A stretch of 14,955 bases of DNA from Sulfurovum sp. (GTDB lineage: Bacteria; Campylobacterota; Campylobacteria; Campylobacterales; Sulfurovaceae). Under the pieces are notes generated by a model that ran no database searches, was not told where the DNA came from, and worked only from the letters and a program-made list of their open reading frames with translations. Numbering within the stretch: position 1 is the first letter of the stretch; every line of letters starts with the position of its first letter. Positions 1-6,413 of the stretch are shown here, piece by piece. The DNA is taken from assembly GCA_020726085.1 (NCBI GenBank), contig DYTG01000035.1, positions 1 to 14,955 of the forward strand, written 5' to 3'. The position numbers and the translations under genes were made by a program.

Positions 1-19
1 AGCGAGATACTTGGCACAT
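1..19 (-). CDS. Possible 5' end of a divergent gene (partial)
   Basis: On the minus strand an ATG at 19-17 is preceded by AGGA about 8 nt upstream and by a TATAAT box at 49-44, the arrangement seen at other starts in this window. Only six codons (M-C-Q-V-S-R) lie inside the window, so the product cannot be named. A GTG two bases further in, in another frame, is an alternative start. The call rests on signals only, not on protein similarity. Confidence 0.3.
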
Positions 20-43
20 GGGGGATTTCCTTTTTTTGGGTTT

Positions 44-49
44 ATTATA
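44..49 (-). promoter_or_regulatory. -10 element of the leftward divergent gene
   Basis: Read on the minus strand this is a perfect TATAAT with an upstream TG (TGCTATAAT), about 25 bp before the candidate ATG at 19. No clear -35 is visible, which is usual for vegetative promoters in Campylobacterota. Confidence 0.4.
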
Positions 50-112
50 GCATAAGTAGATACTTCAAACAATATCAAAAAAACGGGACGGACTGTTGAC
101 TATTGAAATTGC

Positions 113-142
113 TTGACTCATTTGCCTCTTTAGTGCTATTAT
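113..142 (+). promoter_or_regulatory. Promoter of the muramidase-moaC pair
   Basis: TTGACT (113-118), an 18-bp spacer and TATTAT (137-142) with an extended TG at 134-135 make a good vegetative promoter. Transcription would start near 149. The ATG at 143 lies upstream of that point, which supports translation starting at 170 instead. A second TTGACT at 96-101 has no matching -10 at the right distance. Confidence 0.55.
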
Positions 143-169
143 ATGAAAAATTCACAAAAAGGGGAAAAG

Positions 170-973
170 ATGCTTAGTACACTTAGAAAAGGGACGACCA
201 AAAAAGATGAGGTGATGCTTTTGCAAACACTGCTCAACAAATCGGGGTGTCATCTTGTGGCAGATGGAGATTTTGGCAACAAGACCGTTGAATGCGTCAA
301 AGAGTTTCAAGCCCAAAATGGACTTCTTGCTGATGGAATCGTGGGGGGTAAGAGTTGGATTACTTTGCAGCAAAAATTTCCGCAACACTTTGAAGTAGTA
401 CAAAGCAAATTTTTAAGCGAAGAGGATATCCAAAAAGCTGCCCATAAACTTGGAGTCAATGTCGCTACGGTCAAAGCCGTCTATAAGGTAGAGTCTAACG
501 GCAAAGGATTTGTAGATGATAAACCCAAAATTCTTTTTGAGGGGCATATTTTTTGGAAACAACTCAAAGCACACGGACTCAATCCTGCCAACTATCAAAA
601 AGGCAATGAAAATATCCTCCACAGTGCATGGACAAAAGCCTATTACGGTCAAAGCCAATACGACCGATTGGAGAAAGCCAAAGCAATCCATCAAGATAGC
701 GCCAACGAATCGGCTTCGTGGGGACTTTTCCAGATTATGGGCTTTCATTGGAAATCTTTGGGATACGCCTCAGTGCAAGAGTTTGTCGACAAGATGTACG
801 AGAGTGAGGGGGAGCAACTTATGGCATTTGTGCGATTTATCGAAGTCAATAATTTAATACGCTTCCTAAAAGTACGAGATTGGGCAGGATTTGCCAGACG
901 CTACAACGGCCCTGGTTACAAAGCCAATCGTTACGATGAGAAGATGGCACAAGCCTACAAACAATACAGTTAG
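170..973 (+). CDS. Peptidoglycan-binding N-acetylmuramidase (endolysin-like)
   Basis: A 267-residue protein predicted to cleave the glycan strands of peptidoglycan. Residues about 5-68 form a PG_binding_1 domain (ADGDFGNKT, ADGIVG). Residues about 83-265 match the N-acetylmuramidase family (DUF3380) known from phage endolysins: VESNGKGF with likely catalytic E108, SWGLFQIMGFHW at 183-194 and FARRYNGPGY at 241-250. No signal peptide is visible, so export would need a holin-like route, lysis or a non-classical path. The frame is open from ATG 143, but I place the start at ATG 170: it follows an AAGGGGAAAAG ribosome site at good spacing, and 143 would precede the transcript start. moaC follows after 15 nt. 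The gene may be a domesticated phage lysin or a cell-wall remodelling enzyme. Family is sure; role is inferred. Confidence 0.87.
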   Translation: MLSTLRKGTTKKDEVMLLQTLLNKSGCHLVADGDFGNKTVECVKEFQAQNGLLADGIVGGKSWITLQQKFPQHFEVVQSKFLSEEDIQKAAHKLGVNVATVKAVYKVESNGKGFVDDKPKILFEGHIFWKQLKAHGLNPANYQKGNENILHSAWTKAYYGQSQYDRLEKAKAIHQDSANESASWGLFQIMGFHWKSLGYASVQEFVDKMYESEGEQLMAFVRFIEVNNLIRFLKVRDWAGFARRYNGPGYKANRYDEKMAQAYKQYS

Positions 974-991
974 TACCCAAAGAGGATAATG

Positions 992-1465
992 ATGAATCTA
1001 ACCCACCTAGACGAGAACAACAAACCCAAAATGGTCGATGTCTCCGACAAAAGCGCTACAACACGCATAGCCGTTGCCAGTGGCATTATTGAAGTCTCGC
1101 AAGAGGCGTTTGATGCCGTGATAAACAATCACACCAAAAAGGGATCTGTACTGCAAACCGCAGTTGTAGCGGCCATAATGGGAGCCAAACAGACAAGCCA
1201 ACTCATTCCTATGTGTCACCCTTTGATGCTTAGTTCCATCAAGACCGATATTGAGGAATTACACTCTCAAAAAGCCTTCAAACTTACCGTCACCGCCAAA
1301 CTCGAAGGCAAGACGGGGGTAGAGATGGAAGCCCTTATGGGGGTTAGTATCGGACTTTTGACAATTTACGATATGCTCAAAGCCATTGATAAATCGATGG
1401 TGATTAAAAACATCCAACTCGAACACAAAAGCGGCGGAACAAGCGGAGATTTTCAACGTCTATAA
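992..1465 (+). CDS. moaC: Cyclic pyranopterin monophosphate synthase MoaC
   Basis: MoaC converts the MoaA product (3',8-cyclo-7,8-dihydro-GTP) into cyclic pyranopterin monophosphate, the second step of molybdenum cofactor synthesis in the cytoplasm. The 157-residue length is normal for the family. Conserved active-site residues are present: PMCHPL (H76), KTGVEMEAL (E111 and E113) and YDMLK (D127 and K130), each one position before the E. coli numbering I recall. Two ATGs lie in tandem at 989 and 992. The AGAGGA at 981-986 is only 2 nt from the first and 5 nt from the second, so 992 is preferred. The gene follows the muramidase by a short gap and is probably co-transcribed with it, although the two functions are unrelated. 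No other mo-cofactor genes lie in the window. Confidence 0.95.
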   Translation: MNLTHLDENNKPKMVDVSDKSATTRIAVASGIIEVSQEAFDAVINNHTKKGSVLQTAVVAAIMGAKQTSQLIPMCHPLMLSSIKTDIEELHSQKAFKLTVTAKLEGKTGVEMEALMGVSIGLLTIYDMLKAIDKSMVIKNIQLEHKSGGTSGDFQRL

Positions 1466-1518
1466 ACTATCTCTTTGACGAAACTATAATTTAAGCTATA
1501 AGATGAGCTTTGAGAGTG

Positions 1519-1553
1519 TTTCTTGTTTCCAAATAGCATTTGAGAACAAGAAA
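1519..1553. terminator. Inverted repeat between convergent moaC and nuclease genes
   Basis: TTTCTTGTT (1519-1527) and AACAAGAAA (1545-1553) pair as a 9-bp stem with a 17-nt loop. It lies 54 nt after the moaC stop and just before the stop of the convergent nuclease gene. The A-run after the right arm gives U residues for the minus-strand transcript. The long loop and AT-rich stem make it a weak candidate for a bidirectional terminator. Confidence 0.3.
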
Positions 1554-1558
1554 AAGCT

Positions 1559-2425
1559 TTAATATTTTGATTGGATATTGGCCAACGATTTGAGTCTCCA
1601 AGGTTCTATATCCTTAGAAGATTCAATAGCGTTTTCAAGCCTATCATCAAGCATAACAAAAAAATCAAAACCACTTTGTTGCTCTACTTCATCAACCGTT
1701 GCGATGTATTTTGTCAATGGCTCATGACCTGTTACATTTTGAGGCATAATAAACGCAAGGGCTTTAGGGGATTGATTGCCTTTGAGTCCTATGTAAATCT
1801 TAAAAAAGCCATCGGGTATTTGTACTTTAAAACTGCTTTTGAGGCGTGTGATGTCGGAATCAAAAATAGGTCCCGTCACCACCCATACGCTATCAAAGAC
1901 TTTTGTAAAATAGTCGGCTTCTACCATCTCAAGTCGTTGCCACAATTTACGATTTAAATTGGGTTTTTGAGGTGTGATATTGCTCATCAAAAAAGTATCT
2001 TCTTGAGAAGCTTTGCCATAAAGAGTACTAATGGCATAATTGGGCGCCATGTGTCCTCTATCGTAACCGCTATGTGTATAATCATCGCTATCAAGAGCAT
2101 TAAAACTACGCCAATCGCTCTTGAATGCGTCGGGGCGTTTGAGGCGTGGAGCGTTTTTGGGGATTTGTGTAAGTCTATAGCTTACCCAAAGCGGATTGCC
2201 TCTTAGGATATTGTATCCTATCGCAAAGTCATCGTTTCGCACAATATGCGTCCATGTGCTTAAACTACTGCTGATTGCTTGAGGAGTACCCATATAAAAC
2301 ATCGTGGGTCGTGCGATAAAAATCTCATAGAGATAACCCAACACCAAAAGAGGGACGATTAGCAAAAGGATTTTTGGTTTTTGAATAATAAGGGCTACAA
2401 TACTTACGGCGATATTTTTTCGCAT
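1559..2425 (-). CDS. Membrane-anchored DNA/RNA non-specific endonuclease (NUC1 family)
   Basis: A 288-residue protein of the Serratia-nuclease (beta-beta-alpha metal) family, which hydrolyses DNA and RNA with one divalent metal ion. The signature DRGHMAPN gives general base H125. The MSNITPQ...LNRKLWQRLE block gives likely metal ligand N158 and E166. A hydrophobic stretch at about 18-37 after a short basic N-terminus should act as an uncleaved signal anchor, placing the catalytic domain in the periplasm. Possible roles are nucleotide scavenging or destruction of incoming DNA; neither is shown here. No immunity protein lies next to it, in keeping with a periplasmic enzyme rather than a toxin. 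It is convergent with moaC and divergent from rqcH, with its own strong promoter. AGGA lies about 9 nt before the ATG. Confidence 0.9.
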   Translation of the reverse strand: MRKNIAVSIVALIIQKPKILLLIVPLLVLGYLYEIFIARPTMFYMGTPQAISSSLSTWTHIVRNDDFAIGYNILRGNPLWVSYRLTQIPKNAPRLKRPDAFKSDWRSFNALDSDDYTHSGYDRGHMAPNYAISTLYGKASQEDTFLMSNITPQKPNLNRKLWQRLEMVEADYFTKVFDSVWVVTGPIFDSDITRLKSSFKVQIPDGFFKIYIGLKGNQSPKALAFIMPQNVTGHEPLTKYIATVDEVEQQSGFDFFVMLDDRLENAIESSKDIEPWRLKSLANIQSKY

Positions 2426-2459
2426 AACAAGATTCCTATAATTTTAGTTGTGATTATTC

Positions 2460-2488
2460 ACTATATTTTCTTAATTATTGCTTGTCAA
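2460..2488 (-). promoter_or_regulatory. Promoter of the nuclease gene
   Basis: On the minus strand TTGACA (2488-2483), a 17-bp spacer and TATAGT (2465-2460) give a near-consensus sigma-70 promoter, with transcription starting near 2453 and a leader of about 28 nt. It has the best -35 in the window. Confidence 0.6.
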
Positions 2489-2519
2489 ATTGCCTCATCT
2501 GGCATCTTTGGATTGTTTA

Positions 2520-2528
2520 TGCTATAAT
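2520..2528 (+). promoter_or_regulatory. Extended -10 promoter of rqcH
   Basis: TGCTATAAT at 2520-2528 lies 20 bp before the rqcH start, with no convincing -35. The likely transcript starts near 2535, leaving a leader of about 14 nt that contains AAAAAGAG as a weak ribosome site. Confidence 0.5.
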
Positions 2529-2548
2529 TCAATCCAAAAAGAGTCCCT

Positions 2549-3895
2549 ATGAAGCACTATGAATTAGTCTCTATCGTCCAACATCTCCAATCCTTTGATT
2601 TTATCACCAAAGCCAGACGCATAGAGGACAATACTTTAGAGCTTAATTTCAATCGTAGCTCCAAAAGCTATTTTTTCAATATGACACGGGGGCATAGTTT
2701 TATCTATCTGGCATCTTCACACCGCCCTCCTCAGAGCTATCAAGCCCCTTTTGATAATCTCCTTTTTTCACTCGTATCTTCGTCCAAAATTCTAAGCGTT
2801 GAACTGGTCAATAACGATAGAGTCGTGCGTTTTACACTCGCTCCCAAAAGCAACTACAAAGACCAAATCATCCATTTGCAGTTTGAATTTACAGGCAAAA
2901 ACACCAACATTATCCTTATCGACTCCGATGAAGTTGTTCTTGAGGCGTTACGCCATATCGATAGCGATAGCTCTTTTCGGGTGGTTCGTCCCAATACCTT
3001 TCTTGAAGCTATTCCATTGAGAGAACCCAAGCCTAGCCATGAGAGTTTGGGCGATGTTGAAGCCTTTTTGCAACAAACCTATGATGAGCATAACAACCAA
3101 AAGCTTAACGCCCACAAAAAGCAAAAAATAGTAGAATTTGGCAAAAAAATAGCCGCATTGCAACACGAGATTGATAAACTTCCCGATGAAGAGGCGCTCA
3201 CGCAAGAGTATCAAACCTACAGTCACTACGCTCATATCATTTTAGCCAATCTCCACCATATCAAACCCTACGATACAAAGCTTGTCGCTTATGATTTTGA
3301 GGGTCATGAAATCGCTATCGAGTTGCCCAGTGGTGTGGTGAAAAATCGCATCAGTGAGCATTTTTTCAACAAATCCAAACGCACCAAAAACCGAGCCAAA
3401 AATATCCATATCGAAAAAAGCAACCTCACCTCCAAACTCAACTTCTATACCAATATCAAACATACCATTGAGCATTGCAACAACCTCTATGACCTTGAAC
3501 TTCTTGTCCCAAAACGCTCCCAATCCAAGAAGAAAAAAGCCAAAATCAAAGAGGGTGAACTCTTTTGGATTGATGATTACAAAGTGTTGGTAGGCAGGAA
3601 CTCCACCGAAAACCAAAAGCTATTGCAAAGTGCCAAAGCCAATGATTTGTGGATGCACATTCGCAATATGCCCTCTTCGCATATCATCATCAAGACCGAC
3701 AAACAAAACCTCCCCGCTCACGTCATAGAGGCCGCCGCCAAACTGTGTGTCGATTTTTCAACCAGTAGCTACGGGGATTTTGATGTCGATTACACCAAGC
3801 GTAAATTTGTCAAAATTCAAGAGGGTTCTAATGTACTCTACAGCCAATACGCCACCATTCGAGTGACCAAAGAGGGAGTGGAGATTAGAGAGTGA
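2549..3895 (+). CDS. rqcH: Rqc2/RqcH-type NFACT protein (ribosome-associated quality control)
   Basis: RqcH binds peptidyl-tRNA-obstructed 50S subunits and recruits Ala-tRNA to add C-terminal alanine tails that mark stalled chains for proteolysis. Older annotation calls the family fibronectin-binding (FbpA). The 448-residue protein has an NFACT-N domain (about 1-180) and a basic helical/coiled-coil middle (about 180-315). The NFACT-R domain (about 335-440) carries VGRN at 347-350 and NDLWMH..PSSHIII at 364-380. The invariant Asp-Arg pair needed for tailing appears as D90-R91 in the NNDRVVRF segment. It is shorter than the roughly 570-residue Firmicutes proteins and has a reduced coiled-coil part, as I recall for other Campylobacterota. 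It probably forms its own transcription unit from the promoter at 2520. Family assignment is firm; Ala-tailing activity is inferred from the conserved pair. Confidence 0.9.
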   Translation: MKHYELVSIVQHLQSFDFITKARRIEDNTLELNFNRSSKSYFFNMTRGHSFIYLASSHRPPQSYQAPFDNLLFSLVSSSKILSVELVNNDRVVRFTLAPKSNYKDQIIHLQFEFTGKNTNIILIDSDEVVLEALRHIDSDSSFRVVRPNTFLEAIPLREPKPSHESLGDVEAFLQQTYDEHNNQKLNAHKKQKIVEFGKKIAALQHEIDKLPDEEALTQEYQTYSHYAHIILANLHHIKPYDTKLVAYDFEGHEIAIELPSGVVKNRISEHFFNKSKRTKNRAKNIHIEKSNLTSKLNFYTNIKHTIEHCNNLYDLELLVPKRSQSKKKKAKIKEGELFWIDDYKVLVGRNSTENQKLLQSAKANDLWMHIRNMPSSHIIIKTDKQNLPAHVIEAAAKLCVDFSTSSYGDFDVDYTKRKFVKIQEGSNVLYSQYATIRVTKEGVEIRE

Positions 3896-3933
3896 TTTTG
3901 TATACTCTTCAAGCCAAATGGGTTAGATTATAG

Positions 3934-3939
3934 TATAAT
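3934..3939 (+). promoter_or_regulatory. -10 element before the membrane protein-rsmE pair
   Basis: TATAAT at 3934-3939 in an AT-rich stretch, 25 bp before the ATG at 3965, with AAGGA between them. No -35 stands out. Confidence 0.45.
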
Positions 3940-3964
3940 ATCCGCTAAAAAAGGATTTATTGAT

Positions 3965-4363
3965 ATGATTGCTCAAATGATAGGGTATCATGCTATGACT
4001 GTCTATCTCTACATTTTTGTATTGTTGGCTTCTCTTGCGATTCCTCTTGTGTGGATTGAAAAACCCTTTAAATTGATTCGTGGCAGTCGCATTGCCGCTC
4101 TTGTAAACTACACGTTACTCACCATGATTGCGTTTGATGGACTCGTTGTGATGGTGCTTTCAAGTCGTGGTTGGTCTATCAATATGATTTTGATGGTTGT
4201 AGCACTGGTTGTGTTGATAGCGGGTGAGATACTCAAAGGCTACAAGCTCAAACGTTTTGTATTGAGTGAAGCTAAAGATTTCAAAGCCTATCAGGGTCGA
4301 TATATGGCTATTGTGGTGGCTCAATTGCTTATCATTTTGCCTTTTATTTTTATTTACAACTAA
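3965..4363 (+). CDS. Small four-helix integral membrane protein, unrecognised
   Basis: I do not recognise this 132-residue protein. It has four hydrophobic segments at about 12-30, 44-66, 73-90 and 113-131, separated by short basic loops (KPFKLIRGSR, KGYKLKR). No catalytic or metal-binding motif is apparent. It begins 9 nt after an AAGGA site. Its stop is followed after 2 nt by the rsmE ATG, so the two genes are almost certainly translated together, which argues for a real gene. A link to ribosome or membrane function cannot be claimed from sequence alone. Confidence 0.8.
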   Translation: MIAQMIGYHAMTVYLYIFVLLASLAIPLVWIEKPFKLIRGSRIAALVNYTLLTMIAFDGLVVMVLSSRGWSINMILMVVALVVLIAGEILKGYKLKRFVLSEAKDFKAYQGRYMAIVVAQLLIILPFIFIYN

Positions 4364-4365
4364 CA

Positions 4366-5031
4366 ATGCGCTATCTCTACCACCCTCACGCCAAAGAGAG
4401 CTTTTTGGCACTGGTTGAAAACGACTACAAATACATCATCAAAGCACGTCGTCACACGCTAGGCGATAGGATATTTTTACGCAATCTTAGCGATGCCCAT
4501 CTCTACTGCTACGAAATCCAAACCATTACCAAAAAAGAGGCACATATAGCCCTTGTCGATTATGAAATCCAAACGGTAGAAGCCAAACACAAGCTTCATA
4601 TTGGTTGGTGCATGATTGATCCCAAAAGTATCGAAAAATCTATCGCTTCGCTCAACGAGATGGGTGTCGCTAAGATTACCTTTATCTATTGTGATAGAAG
4701 TCAAAAGAATTTCAAAATCGACTCTGAACGCCTCGAAAAAATCCTCATAAGCTCTTCAAGCCAATGCGGACGAAGCTCGATTATCACCCTTGAACACTCT
4801 CCTACTTTGCAGGATTTCAAACGCACCTATCCCAATAGCTTGATGGTAAATTTTTCCACTACACACTTAGAACAAAACGCTCTGATTGATACGCTTGTGA
4901 TTGGTTGCGAGGGAGGATTTACACCCGCTGAAATGAGACTCTATGAGGGACAAATCGTAGGATTTGATACTCCTTTAATTCTCAAAAGCCAAAGTGCAGC
5001 TTTAGCCGTAGCCTCCAAAGTGCTACTTTAG
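4366..5031 (+). CDS. rsmE: 16S rRNA (uracil-1498-N3)-methyltransferase RsmE
   Basis: RsmE uses S-adenosylmethionine to methylate N3 of U1498 in 16S rRNA of the assembled 30S subunit. The 221-residue protein has the N-terminal PUA-like part (KARRHTLGDRIFL near 26-38) and a SPOUT methyltransferase domain. SPOUT features are SSSQCGRSS (about 130-138), the SAM-loop GCEGGFTPAE (180-189) and a C-terminal knot segment LILKSQSAALAVASK. The last replaces the more common LG.RILR.ETA, a variant I recall from Campylobacterota. It is somewhat shorter than the E. coli enzyme (243 residues as I recall). There is no obvious ribosome site; the start lies 2 nt after the upstream stop, so translation is probably coupled. 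Its 3' end overlaps the convergent HAD frame by 9 bp. Confidence 0.92.
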   Translation: MRYLYHPHAKESFLALVENDYKYIIKARRHTLGDRIFLRNLSDAHLYCYEIQTITKKEAHIALVDYEIQTVEAKHKLHIGWCMIDPKSIEKSIASLNEMGVAKITFIYCDRSQKNFKIDSERLEKILISSSSQCGRSSIITLEHSPTLQDFKRTYPNSLMVNFSTTHLEQNALIDTLVIGCEGGFTPAEMRLYEGQIVGFDTPLILKSQSAALAVASKVLL

Positions 5032-5451
5032 CGTCTCCAAAATCTCTGCGATATGGGTGTAAATGGAGTCGGGTTTTTCGTGGGGTTGGAGTTTGTGGAC
5101 AATATCGGCGTTTGGGTATTTGCCACTAAGCACAAAGCTTGTACGCATTCCAAGGGCTTTTGCCCCTACCAAATCACCCGCAACATCATCGCGAATAATC
5201 TCTATATCCTCAAAACGCAAAGTATTGTCAATAGATTGAAGCGTTTTAAGCCCCTTTTGATAGAAGTTTGGACTGGGTTTGCCATAGGCAAAAAACTCTT
5301 TGGAAGGGATTTGGGTGTTGTTGGTGATAAGTACATAGGGGATAGCATGGGCGTTGAGATACTTCACAAACTCCAACGCCCCCGCAATAGGCTTTTCGTG
5401 AATATCATCAATAAGTATGCCTTATACATCTACAAAATAAGCCCTCGCCAT
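5023..5451 (-). pseudogene. HAD-superfamily phosphatase interrupted by an in-frame stop at codon 10
   Basis: From ATG 5451, preceded by AAGGAAT and a TATAAT box at 5484-5479, the frame reads M-A-R-A-Y-F-V-D-V-stop-G-I-L-I-D-D and then runs open for over 130 codons to 5023. The part after the stop is a clear HAD hydrolase: motif II ITNNT, the lysine region GKPSPNFY and the acidic motif RDDVAGDLVGA. The stop (TAA at 5424-5422) sits inside motif I; a CAA-to-TAA change would explain it, since relatives I recall read DVQGTL there. A frame starting at TTG 5376 gives 117 residues but lacks the motif I nucleophile and has no support as a start. It is either a recent nonsense mutation, a sequencing error or a readthrough gene. 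Its stop overlaps rsmE convergently. Confidence 0.75.
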
Positions 5452-5478
5452 AGGATTCCTTGTATTAAATTTTTAAAC

Positions 5479-5484
5479 ATTATA
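5479..5484 (-). promoter_or_regulatory. -10 element of the HAD gene
   Basis: Minus-strand TATAAT (5484-5479), 27 bp before the original ATG at 5451. It lies 11 bp from the -10 of the divergent metallopeptidase gene, so the two promoters share the same short region. Confidence 0.4.
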
Positions 5485-5492
5485 TATTATTT

Positions 5493-5501
5493 TGCTATAA
5501 T
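5493..5501 (+). promoter_or_regulatory. Extended -10 promoter of the metallopeptidase-adaptor pair
   Basis: TGCTATAAT at 5493-5501, 29 bp before the ATG at 5531, preceded by an AT-rich tract. A GGAG ribosome site lies at 5519-5522. Confidence 0.5.
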
Positions 5502-5530
5502 TACCAAATTCATTCAACGGAGTAGTCCTT

Positions 5531-6403
5531 ATGCGATGGCAAGGTAGAAATGAGAGTTCCAATATTGATGATAGACGAGGCGAAATGGGCAGTTTGGGCA
5601 GAGGTAGCAACCTCGTCTCAATGGCATTCTTTTTCTGGCCTCTTATCAAGATGCTCTTGCGTACCAAATTGGGTTGGGCAATTATTGCCATAGGGGTTGT
5701 GGCATATTTGGCTGGATTTTCACCCATAGGAGGTGGCAATACAACCAAAGCAGTCGTCAATGAGCCTCAAAACGATGAGCAAAAGCGTTTCATTGCTACT
5801 GTGCTTAAAGATACGGAACTCGTATGGGAGGAGGTTCTGAGAGGGTACAACCGCTCCTATCCTCACCCCACGCTTGTGCTTTTTAGGGGGGCTACACACA
5901 GTGGATGCGGCAATGCTGATGTCCAAACGGGGCCTTTTTATTGCCCCGCTGATGAGAAGATATACATTGATTTGAGTTTTTTTGATGAACTCAAAACACA
6001 ATTTAACGCCACAGGAGATTTCGCCCAAGCTTATGTACTTGCACATGAAGTAGGACACCATATCCAACATATTTTGGGTATTTTGGAGATCGCCCACAAA
6101 CGCAAAATGGCTCTTCACTCCAAAGCCGATAACAATGCCGTGCAGGTGCAAGTAGAGCTTCAAGCTGATTGTTTGGCGGGAGTATGGGCGTATCATGCCA
6201 ATCAACGCTTCAATATTCTAGAACAAGGGGATATCGAAGAGGCAATCAATGCCGCTAGTGCTATCGGAGACGATACACTCCAAAAACGTTCACAAGGTCA
6301 TGTCGTCCCCGATGCCTTTACGCATGGAAGCTCAGCTCAACGAGTGACATGGTTCAAGAAAGGCTTCGAGAGCGGTAATATCAATATCTGCAAAACACTC
6401 TAA
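5531..6403 (+). CDS. Neutral zinc metallopeptidase (YpfJ family)
   Basis: A 290-residue protein of the putative neutral zinc metallopeptidase family (PF04228; YpfJ in E. coli). A charged glycine-rich N-terminus (RWQGR...GEMGSLGRG) precedes one membrane segment at about 47-64. The large domain behind it would lie in the periplasm. The zinc site is HEVGHH (H172, E173, H176), with E209 in the VELQADCLAG segment as probable third ligand. C126 and C138 in SGCGNADVQTGPFYC are also typical of the family. The physiological substrate is unknown; no close functional partner can be named. It starts 8 nt after GGAG and is followed at 10 nt by the adaptor-like gene, so the two are likely one operon. Family assignment is strong; function beyond peptidase is not established. 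Confidence 0.92.
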   Translation: MRWQGRNESSNIDDRRGEMGSLGRGSNLVSMAFFFWPLIKMLLRTKLGWAIIAIGVVAYLAGFSPIGGGNTTKAVVNEPQNDEQKRFIATVLKDTELVWEEVLRGYNRSYPHPTLVLFRGATHSGCGNADVQTGPFYCPADEKIYIDLSFFDELKTQFNATGDFAQAYVLAHEVGHHIQHILGILEIAHKRKMALHSKADNNAVQVQVELQADCLAGVWAYHANQRFNILEQGDIEEAINAASAIGDDTLQKRSQGHVVPDAFTHGSSAQRVTWFKKGFESGNINICKTL

Positions 6404-6413
6404 AAGAAAAAAG

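Noticed and set aside
143..169. ATG at 143 as the muramidase start
   Set aside because: It lies upstream of the predicted transcript start and lacks a ribosome site; ATG 170 follows a good purine-rich site and begins at the PG-binding domain.
974..991. Molybdenum-cofactor riboswitch before moaC
   Set aside because: Only 15 nt separate the stop of the muramidase gene from moaC, too little for such an element.
1559..2425. Nuclease as a secreted toxin with immunity gene
   Set aside because: It has a plain signal anchor, no delivery domain, and no small immunity-like gene beside it.
5023..5376. Short HAD protein from TTG 5376 as an intact gene
   Set aside because: It would lack motif I with the catalytic aspartate and has no ribosome site; the longer frame with a single stop explains the sequence better.
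5053..5547. Plus-strand frame of 164 codons opposite the HAD gene
   Set aside because: It is antisense to a recognisable HAD frame, has no family features and runs into the metallopeptidase start region.
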